From: Hormiphora californensis
Taxonomy: Eukaryota; Ctenophora; Tentaculata; Cydippida; Pleurobrachiidae
Length of the DNA stretch: 64,000 nt
NCBI GenBank assembly: GCA_020137815.1
Contig: CM035350.1
Span: 1,298,335-1,362,334, forward strand
Direction: 5' to 3'
Shown here one piece after another: positions 1 to 11,746 of the stretch. The notes beneath the pieces are model-generated. The model saw only the letters and a program-made list of their open reading frames with translations. It ran no database searches and was not told the DNA's origin. The translations under genes and the position numbers were made by a program. Position 1 is the stretch's first letter; every line of letters starts with the position of its first letter.

Positions 1-1819
1 GAGGAGGAAGAGGGGGAGGAGGAGGAGGAGGTAGAGGAAGAGGAAGAGGAACAAGAGGAGAAGGCAATAGTTCCAGAACTAAAACTATTAAGATCCAATG
101 CTAACCTGCTACCCCCAGTTGAGGACGTCACAGCTCTGAAGCGAATTTATCTCAGGGTAATTGTGTCTCTTTAAATTTATTACATTTCTTTTTCCGATCT
201 TTTTTATCCGTTTCCGATCAGGAATTTTATTTTTCCACCCTTCTATGCTGGGAATCACGCACAATAATTCCAGGCGGAGAGAAATGTGCTGGGTCTGCCG
301 CTGCTGCCCGGCGTGAACAGTTTGGAGGAACTAACAGAAATACAAGAAGGTCATTATCTTTAATACCCAGCCCTCTCATTTTTCTACCCATTCCCCTTCT
401 CTCTTTATCTCTTACTACTTTCTACCTACTGCCCAAAAGGGAGAGACATGTTTTCTATCTCAACCCCCGGCCTGCAGCAGCTATAATTATATTTTCTGCA
501 GCGCTGATAACTGCGTGCGGGGTTATGAAAGATAAGCATTTCGTGGATGAGAGTCTTATGTGGAGGTGGGATAGCGCCACATCCAAACAACAGAAACGTC
601 TTCATGTGGTGGGGCATTATAACAAACCCACTGATTTGTATGAAAAATCAGCTGGGATACACCGGTTAGAAGAAAATATTAACAAATTTTAGTTTCACCA
701 CAGCATTTTAACGCCCACTACCACCCAATCAAGATTTATTAGTTGCTCACAATACTCACAATACTCCACAGATGGTGGCCGAAGGGTCGGGCGACTGGGT
801 TTGGAGCTGACAGTGACTTCCACGTGACTATCAATGAAAAGGAACACATCATGTTCGAGTGGACTACGCAACAGGGCAACTACATCGGCCGGTTTCACAA
901 GTTCTTCAAGTCCATTAACGCCGTCCATAAAGCCCTGAAAAGACAGGGATTAGGGGGGTTCTGGAAGACACCGAAATACGGATATGTTTCAGGTATCAAG
1001 GGGGGGAGGTGAGATCAATGGGGACGGTCAACAGACAGAGCCACTTCTTTTACTTCCATAATTAAAACACCCCGAACTCACAGCCCCCCATCTTTCAGTT
1101 GACCCTGCAAAGTTTGGTTCACTATTTCACTGTGAGATTGACTTCAAAATTGTAGCAATTCCCATCTACTTCAGCCAAGAGGAAATAGAAAGGGACTGTC
1201 ATGGTGTATTAGGTAGGTTTGTTTATGTAGCTACTGTCAAGTAAAGAGTTTAGGAGGTGGCGTTATTATCTCCAGCTTGCCCAGTAATATCATGTTTTGG
1301 ACGTGAGTGGGGTAGTGAATGGGGTATGGAATTTTAACCACGCTCCAATTCAAAACAGATGTCAAGTTGTTTGGAGCGTGTTTCAGATAAGAGGAGGTGG
1401 TAGTGTTTTGCCAAGGGGGCCTCGTGAGACTAATAACTGTCATGTCCAGGCTGATAACACACATAGCTCAATGGTTGCCAGCACTAAACGGTTTAGATCA
1501 CCATGTCCCCCTCTGTATACTGACAGTTTCTCAACAACACCTCACTGTCCCCCTCCCTCTGCCCTGACTTGTTAAGTAACAACAAGATAGTTTCCCAACA
1601 GTTAACAACATCTCCCTGTCTCCAGGTATTGACGTTGAGAAGACCACTGGATCTAACACGTACAGGATGAAATGCACTGCACCTGAGTGGCAGACAGAGG
1701 ATGAACAGCTAGGAAGGCTGTTAGCTGCTGTTAACAGACTTGCCCAGATCGATAGGTCCCTATATTACTCGCCCAGGACGGAGGGAGACACCATCTTTAC
1801 TCTTAATATGACGGACTAA
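1..1819 (+). CDS. Acidic protein of unknown function, 3' part of gene (six exons)
   Basis: The exons are 1-156, 274-349, 502-664, 772-992, 1099-1212 and 1626-1819. All junction phases agree, and the last exon ends in TAA at 1817-1819. The first exon is cut by the window edge and opens with a run of glutamates encoded by GAG/GAA repeats, then continues EKAIVPELKLLRSNANLLPP. The middle exons carry a compact, probably folded region rich in aromatic and basic residues (WWPKGRATGFGADSDFHVTI, then FEWTTQQGNYIGRFHKFF). The C-terminal exon contains MKCTAPEWQTEDEQLGRLL and ends LNMTD. No signal peptide or membrane segment is visible in the part present. The donor of exon 2 (GTCATT) is weak, but phase continuity into exon 3 supports it. 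I do not recognise the family. An acidic nuclear or cytosolic protein is plausible, which is inference. The missing 5' end prevents judging full length. Confidence 0.7.
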
Positions 1820-1825
1820 AATAAA
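1820..1825 (+). terminator. Polyadenylation signal overlapping end of first gene
   Basis: A canonical AATAAA starts one base after the TAA stop codon of the gene at 1-1819. An unusually short 3' UTR is implied if it is used. Confidence 0.45.
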
Positions 1826-2613
1826 ACTCCTGTCCGGATAATATAATAGAGCGAGAGAGGTGAGAGTGATAGAGAGAGTAAAATGAAATAAGTCAGTGAG
1901 AGAAAGAATACCACAAGAGGTGGGTGATAATGATATTACTTGGAGAGAATAAACTTGCAAGATCTTACTATTTTAGATCTTACTATATGATTTTAGAAAG
2001 GTGATAAAATATAATTTTCCGTGAGAAAGACTTTGTTTATTCTGCTAATAATTCGAATTTGTTTATTCGCCTGATTCAGGGCTACTCCAGTTCACCATCC
2101 CCCTGAGCTGCTGCTGCTAAAATGTTCGAGAACATCGTCTCTGCAGCAGCTCTCTCTAGGGAGAGGGGAGAGAGTGAAGAGAGGTAGTATAGGGAGATGG
2201 AGAGAGAACATCATATATCTCTAGCGGGTGAGACTGAGGGGGAGAGAGAAGACTGCAGGAATATATTTTCTACAACAGGTGATCCTCGTACGAGATCTGC
2301 AGTGGGGGGGGGGGGGGGTAGTGACGTGGGTGGAAGATGAGGTGAACTTGAGAAGATTAGATAATATGCCCCTTGATCTACCGAGCGGCGACCCCTCACA
2401 AAATAAAATGATAAAATAAGCCACACAATATTACCCCGGAAATTTGATGTGAAACCACCCAGGCGGTAAATGGATTACCCTTCTGTATTCTACTCCTATC
2501 TCTCTTCCTCAATCTCCCACTCACAAAGCGTTCTGTGTCTGCTTGCCCTTCTCTCCTTGCCATTATTTTCTACATATCTATCTTCCTCTCTCCCTTACCC
2601 CAATCTCTCCCAG
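1826..2613. other. Intergenic stretch with weak coding hints only
   Basis: This holds purine-rich simple sequence, a G-run near 2304 and a short minus-strand frame at about 2090-2155 (FSNILAAAAQGDGELE then stop) behind an acceptor-like CCTAG. That frame could be the last exon of a minus-strand gene, but no other exon was found. Nothing else is supported. Confidence 0.3.
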
Positions 2614-2740
2614 AATACAAGATATATCCGGCCCTCTCTCCAGTGATATTCGATACAAGATAAAACCCGGTAATGAGGTTACAAAGGGGAAGCTGGTGGT
2701 GGTGGTGGCCTCCATCGAGACATCACGTGACCTGACGTAA
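2614..2740 (+). CDS. Possible isolated terminal coding exon
   Basis: After a clean polypyrimidine acceptor (TCTCTCCCAG) at 2604-2613 there is an open frame entered in phase 2. It reads IQDISGPLSSDIRYKIKPGN, continues to a valine-rich strand and stops with TAA at 2738-2740. Composition is protein-like. It ends just 17 bases before the TATA box of the next gene, and no convincing partner exons were found between 1820 and 2613. It could be an alternative last exon of the first gene, the remnant of a separate gene, or chance. Confidence 0.3.
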
Positions 2741-2757
2741 TGTTTCACCGGCCCCCC

Positions 2758-2763
2758 TATAAG
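2758..2763 (+). promoter_or_regulatory. TATA box of secreted-protein gene A
   Basis: TATAAG lies in CCCCCCTATAAGACC about 170 bases upstream of the start codon at 2931. Paralogues B and C have TATA boxes at nearly the same distance (about 160-166 bases), and in all three a 3' splice site (here CTCTCTAG ending at 2925) lies just before the ATG. This implies a short non-coding first exon and a 5' UTR intron. Confidence 0.55.
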
Positions 2764-2930
2764 ACCTAGACCTGAAGTGAACAGTTCACCACTTCCAGTT
2801 TTGCTACCATATCATGGTCATCTAAACATGCGCTCTCTGCCATCTGGCCCACCTGTGTTTTTCAAATCTAGATATTTCTTATGATATTCCATCAATTAAT
2901 TTCCCCCGTGTACCCTGCTCTCTAGGCAAT

Positions 2931-5900
2931 ATGAGGGTGTTCCTTGTCCTTGCAGTGGTGCTAGTGGCTGTGGCGGTGGAGGGCCGATCAGCAGGTGGAA
3001 GAGGAGGTGGACGGGGTGGTGGACGGGGAGGTAAACACGGCAAGGGAGGAGACAGAATGATGGGGCCACCCCCTGATACCCTCTGTACTGAAGAAATGGC
3101 TGAGGACGCTAGCGAACTTTTTGAAACAATGTTGGCCGGAGTAGACGGTATTACCGGGTAAATAGAGCTGTTTGTATGTCTGTCGCTCTCTCTCTCTCTC
3201 TTTGTCTCTCTGGCTGCCTTGAATCAATAACCCACACCTTCTCCCCCTATCAGAGACTGCTACCCCTAACCCACCCTCTCTCTCCCAGAGACTGCTACCC
3301 CTAACCCACCCTCTCTCTCCCAGAGACTGCTACCCCTAACCCACACCTTCTCCCCCTATCAGAGACTGCTACCCCTAACCCACCCTCTCTCTCCCAGAGA
3401 CTGCTACCCCTAACCCACCCTCTCTCTCCCAGAGACTGCTACCCCTAACCCACCCTCTCTCTCCCAGAGACTGCTACCCCTAACCCACCCTCTCTCTCCC
3501 AGAGACTGCTACCCCTAACCCACCCTCTCTCTCCCAGAGACTGCTACCCCTAACCCACCCTCTCTCTCCCAGAGACTGCTACCCCTAACCCACCCTCTCT
3601 CTCCCAGAGACTGCTACCCCTAACCCACCCTCTCTCTCCCAGAGACTGCTACCCCTAACCCACCCTCTCTCTCCCAGAGACTGCTACCCCTAACCCACAC
3701 CTTCTCCCCTATCAGAGACTGCTACCCCTAACCCACCCTCTCTCTCCCAGAGACTGCTACCCCTAACCCACCCTCTCTCTCCCAGAGACTGCTACCCCTA
3801 ACCCACCCTCTCTCTCCCAGAGACTGCTACCCCTAACCCACCCTCTCTCTCCCAGAGACTGCTACCCCTAACCCACCCTCTCTCTCCCAGAGACTGCTAC
3901 CCCTAACCCACCCTCTCTCTCCCAGAGACTGCTACCCCTAACCCACCCTCTCTCTCCCAGAGACTGCTACCCCTAACCCACCCTCTCTCTCCCAGAGACT
4001 GCTACCCCTAACCCACCCTCTCTCTCCCAGAGACTGCTACCCCTAACCCACCCTCTCTCTCTCCCAGAGACTGCTACCCCTAACCCACCCTCTCTCTCCC
4101 AGAGACTGCTACCCCTAACCCACCCTCTCTCTCCCAGTGACTGCTATCCCTAACCTACCCTCTCCCCCTATCAGTGACTGCTACCCCAGAGGCGATATGT
4201 TCAGTAACCTCCTGAAGATGCCCGAATGTGTCGCTACCTTTGAGCAAGGATTCTGCTATAACGCCAAGCGGGAAGGTCGATTTGAGAGCTTTGACACTGA
4301 AACTGATAACTTGGACTACTATCATGTTAATGGAGAGGTTGAGGATCTGAGGGTTCTTGGGAAACACCTTTGCAGGAACGCTGGCAAGTGCTACAGAGCT
4401 GTGAGGAAGGAAGTACTGGTAAGATATACAGGGTGGCAATATCTCATTTATAATGATCCTTTAGCATTCCCCGTACTACACGTCCTGCCCAATATCAGAT
4501 ATAGTATGTTAACTGAATCAACCCTATTTACCAGAAATGCCATAACGAGATAGAGGGATGGTTGGAAACCATTGTCGACCAAGTCACCACCATGTATGAG
4601 GCTAATGTCCAGCCAAGAGCTGAGGAATGTAAGTGTACCTGCCTGCTGAGTACAAGTACCTCCAAGTGTTGGATCATCCGACTACTGCCTCACTCTAAAC
4701 ACTCTGACACGGGCCCTCCCACTAGATGCCCCCTCTAACACCCCCTCTCTCCCCCACTACTACTTGCCCAATCTAACACCCCCTCTCCCCCTCTCTCTCC
4801 CCTCTAACACCCTCTCCTCCCCACTACTAGATGCCCCCTCTAACACCCCCCCTCTCTCCCACTACTAGATGCCCCCTCTAACACCCTCTCCTCCCCACTA
4901 CTAGATGCCCCCTCTAACACCCCCCCTCTCTCCCACTACTAGATGCCCCCTCTAACACCACCTCTCCTCCCCACTACTAGATGCTAACATGAACAACGAC
5001 ACCATGTCTGGTAGCTTCATCAACATTGTAATGGACAGGTTCACCAGCCCAGAGGATATCAGGAACTTCTTCGGGGATATTGCAGGGGAAGGGAGTGAAG
5101 AAATGACCGAGGATGCCATGTCTGGATACGAACAACTGAAAGGTGCACTACGAGGATTCTGCGCTGATAAATGTGTTGACCCCACCGCTGAGTAAGTGCA
5201 GTCCACATCTGTCCATCTGTCTCTATGTTTGCTTGTTTGTCTGTTTGTCTGTTTGTTTGTCTCTGTTTGTTTGTTTATCTGACTGTCTGTGCCTCTAAAT
5301 TCGTCTACATCTAACACCCTGCACCTCCCTCTCAGTTTCCTCCTGGGAGTCACTGGTCAGATGAGCGAGTCAGGGACCTGTGTGGCTGCTGCTGAGTTCT
5401 GTGGGGAATGTTCTGCAGAGGCTAGTGCATATGTACAGGATCCTGAGAATGCCATGCCATGCTGTCTCCAGAGGGTCGTGGACCTTGCAATCACTGTAAG
5501 TAGATATAGGATAGAGATAAAACACCCTCTGTTTTAGAAAGACACTTTCACTGAGACACCAAGTACCCTCTATAGATAGAAACTAACTGAGACCCCAAGT
5601 ACCCTCTATAGATAGAAACTAACTGAGACACCAAGTACCCTCAATAGATAGTAACTAACTGAGACACCAAGTACCCTCAATAGATAGAAACTAACTGAGA
5701 CCCCCATATCCCATATCATTCAGGGAGTTGACTATGCCCGTGACACCTACGGAGATGAGATTCAGTCTCTCAAGGACGAGCTAAAGGACGTGTTTGCCGA
5801 TCAGCCCGAGATTATCCAGTTCGCTGAGGAAAAGTACCAGAACGCCCTCGACCAGGCCAAGTGCTTCAGGGACATGTACGAGGAGGATGCACAGACTGAG

Positions 5901-5945
5901 GAAGAGTGCAAACAGAACAGGATGGACATGATGGAGAGTGCCTAG
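2931..5945 (+). CDS. Secreted RGG-rich, cysteine-rich protein (paralogue A), six coding exons
   Basis: The exons are 2931-3157, 4175-4418, 4535-4628, 4981-5191, 5336-5495 and 5724-5945, giving 385 residues with all phases consistent. Residues 1-18 (MRVFLVLAVVLVAVAVEG) form a clear signal peptide. A Gly/Arg/Lys/His-rich segment with GGRGGGRGG repeats follows and is absent from paralogues B and C. The rest aligns with B and C by exon boundary and cysteine spacing: DCYP at the start of exon 2, FCADKCVDPTAD at the end of exon 4, CVAAAEFCGEC and MPCCLQRVVDLAI in exon 5, and FADQPEIIQFAE in exon 6. It has one extra intron (4629-4980) relative to B and C. Two introns consist largely of tandem copies of their own 3' splice site. 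The family is unrecognised; secretion with disulfide bonding is inferred. The glycine-rich extension might favour self-assembly or a matrix role, which is speculation. Confidence 0.8.
3228..4174 (+). repeat. Tandem 35-bp repeat made of splice acceptor plus exon start (intron 1 of gene A)
   Basis: About 25 copies of a 35-bp unit (a few 38-39-bp variants) fill the intron. Each unit has a pyrimidine tract, CAG and then AGACTGCTACCCCTAACC. The AGACTGCTACCCC portion equals the first bases of exon 2 in paralogues B (7132) and C (11024), and the true exon 2 here starts TGACTGCTACCCC at 4175. Each unit is therefore a duplicated 3' splice site with the first codons of exon 2. In the exon 1 frame each copy would read Gly-Asp-Cys-Tyr-Pro-stop. 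Confidence 0.9.
4711..4980 (+). repeat. Tandem repeat containing copies of the exon 4 acceptor (intron 3 of gene A)
   Basis: Units of roughly 30-40 bases containing CCACTACTAG followed by ATGCCCCCTCTAACACC recur up to the real acceptor CTACTAG, which ends at 4980, with exon 4 starting ATGCTAAC. This is the second intron of the same gene in which an acceptor-like block has been copied in tandem. Confidence 0.8.
5552..5703 (+). repeat. 36-bp tandem repeat in intron 5 of gene A
   Basis: Just over four copies of a 36-bp unit (GAGACACCAAGTACCCTCAA followed by TAGATAGAAACTAACT) lie between exons 5 and 6. Unlike the other two arrays in this gene, it contains no acceptor-like CAG/exon junction. Confidence 0.85.
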
Positions 5946-6254
5946 ATATATAGAACACTTATAGAGACAGTAACACCCTGCAGTATTTATATATTGTTTT
6001 TATGTTTTAAACTATTTTATTATATTGAACAATCCATCATCTATCTAGTTTTGTTCTTTGTCAGAGGGGGAGACACACCGATCTCAACTTCATTGTGTCT
6101 CCCCTAGAGGGAACTAGCTCCAATTGAGAGAAGGATGGTGGGAAATGATCGAATCCAGAACAAAATCACATCATCATCACCCCATATATACGCAATATCG
6201 GATCTGGAATATTGGAACTGCAAACATGATCCGATCATCACCCGACCTTCGGGC

Positions 6255-6524
<270 letters not shown>

Positions 6525-6733
6525 CATTGACATGGTTCGTGTGCCTGGAATTATGTGTGCGCCGTTTATGCAGTTGTAATACCACCAATATGCAGTTGCA
6601 TGCTATCAGGTATGTGGTGATAACAGCAGGGGTTATTCTATTAGCCACTCTGTCTTCCTATCTCCCAGATTCGCATACAGCGGGGGAGGGCATATGATGG
6701 GACACACGCGTTATTCCACACCACGGTCCCCCG

Positions 6734-6740
6734 TATAAAT
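6734..6740 (+). promoter_or_regulatory. TATA box of secreted-protein gene B
   Basis: TATAAAT in CCCCGTATAAATATTCC lies about 160 bases before the start codon at 6900. A splice acceptor ending at 6893 (TCTCTAATCAG) sits seven bases before the ATG, so transcription probably starts with a short non-coding exon. Confidence 0.6.
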
Positions 6741-6899
6741 ATTCCTGTCCGGAGGTCCACTGCTCACAGTTGTTGAGCTCCAGCTTGCAGCACCAATATG
6801 TTGTAAACATACAACATTAGCTTCTTATACACTGCCCCGTAATTCTGCTCGTATTTTAACTGCCCACACTCTGACCTCTCCCTCTCTAATCAGCTCGGA

Positions 6900-8350
6900 A
6901 TGAAGGTTGTTGCCGTTCTCCTGGCCCTTGTGGCTGTCTCTGTGGCAGATATCTGCAATGATATAAGGGGAGGTCGTGCCCAAGCTACTAAAATCAAGGA
7001 TCTTGCTGCCGCTGGTATCGATTCTCTTATGGGGTAAGTGAGCTTTACTTCAATCTAACTTAGTTTCCACCTCCTTGTTCGTTTTTATACTGTGAAACTA
7101 TATTCCCTGACACCCCCTCTCCCCCTTACAGAGACTGCTACCCCAACGGAGATGCCTTCAGTGCTCTGCTCAACTCCGAGGCCTGCTCTGCTCTCTTCTA
7201 CCAGGGAACCTGCTACGGACTGAAGACTGCTGAGAAGTATGCCAATGTCGAAATTGTCAGCTATGATATGCTCAGGAGGGGTGTCTCTGATGTCCAGGCT
7301 CTCGGTAACGTTGCCTGTGCTAATGTTGAAACTTGCTACAACGATGTCTTCAATGCTGTCTCTGTAAGTGAAACCCCCCACAGCGACTTGTTGAGACCCC
7401 TTATTAGTAAGCAGCGACCCCCCAAACTTCCCCCAGTCATATTGCCAGCCCCCTCGTGTATGCTTTGAAGACACATTTAACCACCTGTCTAACCACTTGT
7501 TTAACCACTTGTTTAACCACCTGTGCAGGACTGTGCCGCCGCTGATGCTGGATTCATTGAGGGAGTCATTGACCGAGCCACCGAGATGTACAAGGCCAGG
7601 GCTGAGCAGCGAATTGCCGAGTTCGGAGAGCAGAACGACAACACCATTGCCGGACGACTGATCAACATTGCCATGCGACGATTCACCGATGTTGAATCTC
7701 TCCGATCCTTTGTCAGCCAGAGGGTTGATGATGACATCATTGATGATGCCTATGAGGGATACAAGGCTGCCAAGGAGGCTGCCGCTGAGTTCTGTGACTC
7801 CGGATGTGTCGACCAGACTGGAAAGTGAGTATAGTCCCGGACGAGGTGGGGGGGAGAGGGACATGTTAATCATTAAATTCTACACCACTTCATATTATGT
7901 AGCAGCTCTTAACTCCCACCATACCACCAGGTTCCTCAAGAGGCTGTTCAGCTCCATGAACAAGGGCCGATGTGTTGATGCTACCATGTTCTGTGGAGCT
8001 TGCGAGAGGAACGCCGAGGTCTTCCTGGGACGACGTGCTAACTCTATCCCCTGTTGTCTCCAGGATGTTATCGAGCAGGCCATCGCTGTAAGTTCACATC
8101 ATTTGTTGATATAATTCCTCTACAATCTTATTACACCTTGCACCTACTAACCCACACAATTCTGCAGGGTGCCCAGTATGTTGCCGATACCTACGGTGAT
8201 CGGGCTGCCAACGCCGAGAGCTACCTGAGGGAAGCCTTCGCTGACCAACCCGAGCTGATTGCCCAGGCCGAGGCTGCTGCCGCTGCTGCCCGAGAACAGT
8301 TCAACTGTGTCTCCTCTGTCTACCAGGACAACAAGAGCTCATGCGCTTAA
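6900..8350 (+). CDS. Secreted cysteine-rich alpha-helical protein (paralogue B), five coding exons
   Basis: The exons are 6900-7033, 7132-7363, 7529-7824, 7931-8087 and 8168-8350, giving 333 residues. The N-terminus MKVVAVLLALVAVSVADIC is a textbook signal peptide, with cleavage likely after VSVA. The mature protein is predicted mainly helical and has about 16 cysteines, including DCYPNGDAFSALL, FCDSGCVDQTGK, FCGACERNA and IPCCLQDVIEQAI. The C-terminus contains FADQPELIAQAEAAAAAARE and ends DNKSSCA. The start was chosen because the signal peptide follows directly and paralogue C has the identical start context (CTCGGAATGAAGG). Exons 1 and 2 are almost identical to those of C, while exons 3-5 have diverged, suggesting gene conversion. 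Codon use favours C/G-ending codons, as expected of an abundant product. No family was recognised; an extracellular structural, storage or defence role cannot be separated by sequence alone. Confidence 0.88.
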
Positions 8351-10575
8351 GATGTTTCTGTAGAGACGTTTGAAAACCACACCCGATATACTTTGTAACA
8401 GGGGTAACAACCCAATACCATGGAATGGACAGATAATTGGATACAGATCTTCGCTTTTTTATGAAAGTGTTATCGTTTATATTTTGTTGAAATTGTGATA
8501 TTGTCAGACATTAATGAATTCATTCATAAAAAACTAAACTGTTCTTTGATTTTGAACCTGGTCCATGAAACGTACCAAGTATGGAACCCCCTTACAGCAT
8601 TCATCATGTCCTAGTGTTATATAATGTGCCATCACACTGTCTGCTTCCCCATCATGTCCTATAAAGTCAGTCTGTTCTCCATAACATCTGTGAAGGCTCG
8701 TATAGTATGTTCTGGTCCAAAACTACCTCAAGTGTCGTGTCATTTTGTGTCCTTGTTATACTGCAAATTGTCTTCTGGAAAAATGTCGCTTTGTCTTTTT
8801 AGAATTTTGGTCTTTATTCCAATACAGTAAAAGGCTGCAACCAGATGGACAATAGTTGATGGAGGAGGTGGGTCCTATATCGAGCTGTATCTTCTCTTAT
8901 CTGGGGGTAGAGGGACTACACACTTTTCCACTTCGTCAAGTGGTTTGAAAAATTCGTAGCCTCTGTCGGCGGGTGGTCAATACAAAGGAATACAAAGGAA
9001 CATTGGTCACTAAGATAACGAAAAACTGTGTTCTAATCTGAAATCCAAAGTGTTGATGTTAATTCTACAATTTAAGGCTGATTCCAGTCTTACCATTACA
9101 TGCATGGGTATCAAGGTGTCTCCTAGCTGTATCTCATGTTAGATTGGGTCCCACTTGGTGGTGTTTTGCATAAATGGAGCTAAAATTCTAATTGCACTGC
9201 TAAAAACAATCTGTCAGGCCAATGCTGTTATAGGGTAGAATCGAGAATCATTACCGGGAAAGATCACACACTATGTAATATACACATGACATCCTATCCG
9301 TATTTAGAAGCTGTATCCACAAACGTATCCAACTTCAAGACGCATTTAAATATGGGAGCGGTGTAAACGTATATAATACAAGATGCAGTATGGACGGTAG
9401 ATTATACCGCGTTTACCCACATTGAGACTCTAGCCGCTAGCGTCATTACCAAGTGCCAATTCGCAGGTGTAACTGTCGAGTATCACGTATCACCTCTGCT
9501 AATGAGGACGGTATACTGATACAGTGTCCGTTAGAATTTAAGTTCTCTTGCTTGGTAATATGATGGGGATCAACCTAGGTTTGGAAACCTGATCACTGTG
9601 ATTCATGTGGTGGTCCAATTAAGCCCAAATTAGTCGCATTGGAAAGAAAATCGATAGCCAAAAAAGTACAGCCGCGTTTTAGTGTTCGTTCAATGTTCAT
9701 TCGGGTGGGAAAGTGAATTTTTTATTCCGAGGGCTGAAACTTCAGATTCCTCGTTTGAGTACCCATACCAACATTGTGTATCACGTTGTATCACTATCAG
9801 CGAGATTTAAATTACATTTCGGGAGATGTGAGGGCTAACAACCTCCTTTTTTGGCCCACGCGGTACGCTAAATTTTGCATACATACAAACTACCATCTGT
9901 ACTACAAACACCTTAGAAGGCATTCATAAATGACGTCCATTTGCACGTTTCAGATATCTCTGGAGAAGGGGCGGGGTTGGTTTGGGCACAGTTCGAGGTT
10001 TGTAATAAAACTAGTGGAGAGAAGCGTGTCTAGTGAAGGGCTCCTGAATTCTATACCCTCTCACACTTGTCCCACCTAATCTCGAGCGAATTTTTAAGGG
10101 CAAAATTGGGGCCCCGAAATTCAGACAGTTTAGATGGAGAGGGACAGTCAGCTTCGGACAGGGGGACGGATGGGTGGGTAAAAATGGCCAAAAATTATGG
10201 AAATCTTCACTAATAAACGGGTGATCTAACTTCTCTGTCGGTACGATTTTCAGGCTTTTCTGCACCAATGTCCTGCACACGGTCTGCAAATAATTCCAAA
10301 CATATATCCACAATATCGTCGTCCAGAATTAAATTTAGCCCAAGACATAGGACCTGACTCACTAGATAGTAGCCCTATCCGACTATAGTATGGGTTCATT
10401 ATTGAATTTGGAGGCTACCGCAATAATTAAGTTAGGCCCCAAGCTCCTTTTTATTCACCGTATTCGCATATGTTTCATGACATTTTAATAATTAAATAAT
10501 ATATTATTCCGGCCGATAAATTTATTCAACGCGTGAGAGATAAAAAATTATGCAAGACGCCCCTCCGGTGGTGAT
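8351..10575. other. Intergenic region between paralogues B and C with a degraded transposon copy
   Basis: No coding exon is supported in these 2.2 kb. Part of it, at about 9420-9870, is a diverged inverted copy of the element at 51514-52629. A partial short-repeat motif, CTGTCAGGCCAATGCT, occurs at 9211-9226. Confidence 0.5.
9420..9870 (-). mobile_element. Degraded copy of the TACCGCG-type inverted-repeat element
   Basis: Stretches such as CCGCTAGCGTCATTA, AAGTTCTCTTGCT and GATGGGGATCA occur in the same order as in the reverse complement of 51780-51985. The right end GGCCCACGCGGTA at 9853-9865 matches the terminal repeat of that element. The far terminus of this copy was not identified, so it is probably truncated. 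Confidence 0.6.
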
Positions 10576-10583
10576 TATATAAG
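10576..10583 (+). promoter_or_regulatory. TATA box of secreted-protein gene C
   Basis: TATATAAG lies in GTGATTATATAAGCCCC about 160 bases before the start codon at 10735. A splice acceptor (CTATCAG) ends at 10728. This is the same arrangement as in paralogues A and B. Confidence 0.6.
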
Positions 10584-10734
10584 CCCCGGCTACTCAGCAT
10601 TTAACATAGAGCGTGTTGAGTAACAACTTGGAGCCGCTAAATCTCTCGCCATATCTTTATACTTGCTTTACCTTCCCTCAGTTTCTTACTCTGTATTAGA
10701 GTTACACATAACCCTCCCACTCTATCAGCTCGGA

Positions 10735-11694
10735 ATGAAGGTTGTTGCCGTTCTCCTGGCCCTTGTGGCTGTCTCTGTGGCAGATATCTGCAATGATGTA
10801 AGGGGAGGTCGTGCCCAAGCTACCCAGATCAAGACTCTCATTGCTGCCGGTCTGGATACCGTCATGGGGTGAGTGTAGAACTAGGATATATTCTTGATAA
10901 TTCTGTAGATACCTCACCACGATGGTTTATGTTCGTTTGTCGATGTCCACGTTAGACTAACTTCTGATAGGGACTAGGGGGTCTATCGATTGAAAACTAA
11001 CAACCAACCATATTCTCTTTCAGAGACTGCTACCCCAACGGAGATGCCTTCAGTGCTCTGCTCAACTCCGAGGCCTGCTCTGCTCTCTTCTACCAGGGAA
11101 CCTGCTACGGACTGAAGACTGCTGAGAAGTATGCCAATGTCGAGGTTGTCAGCTATGATATGCTCAGGAGGGGTGTCTCTGATGTTAGATCTCTTGGACA
11201 CACCATGTGCGGCAGTGTCGAGACTTGCTACAACGAAGTCTTTGATGCCGTCTCTGTAAGTTCAAAAACTTTTCTTTGCAACTCTCATTTGACCTGTCCA
11301 GATACTGTCCCATGTAAAATATCGTCCATCTCACATCCCCTGTGTGCTGTCCTCTTTGACATGATATATCCCCTATACAGGACTGTGCTGTTGACGAGGA
11401 CTACATTCAGGGAGTTCTAGACAGGGCTGTTGAGATGTACAAGTCCCGAGCTCAGTCCGATATTGCCGAATTCGGAGCCAGCAATGACAACACAATCATG
11501 GGTCGACTAATCAACTTGGCGATGAGGCGATTCACCGACCTAGAATCTGTCCAGGCATTTGCCATGGAGAACCTTGACGATGGTATGATCGAGGACGCAC
11601 AGGCTGGGTATAAAGCTTTCAAAGTTGCCGCCGCTGACTTCTGTGACTCTGGATGCGTTGACAAGAGTGCCAGGTATGGAAACAAGAACACACA

Positions 11695-11746
<52 letters not shown>

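Noticed and set aside
1297-1575. 92-codon frame between the last two exons of the first gene
   Set aside because: It lies in an intron supported by matching phases on both sides and has no coding-like composition.
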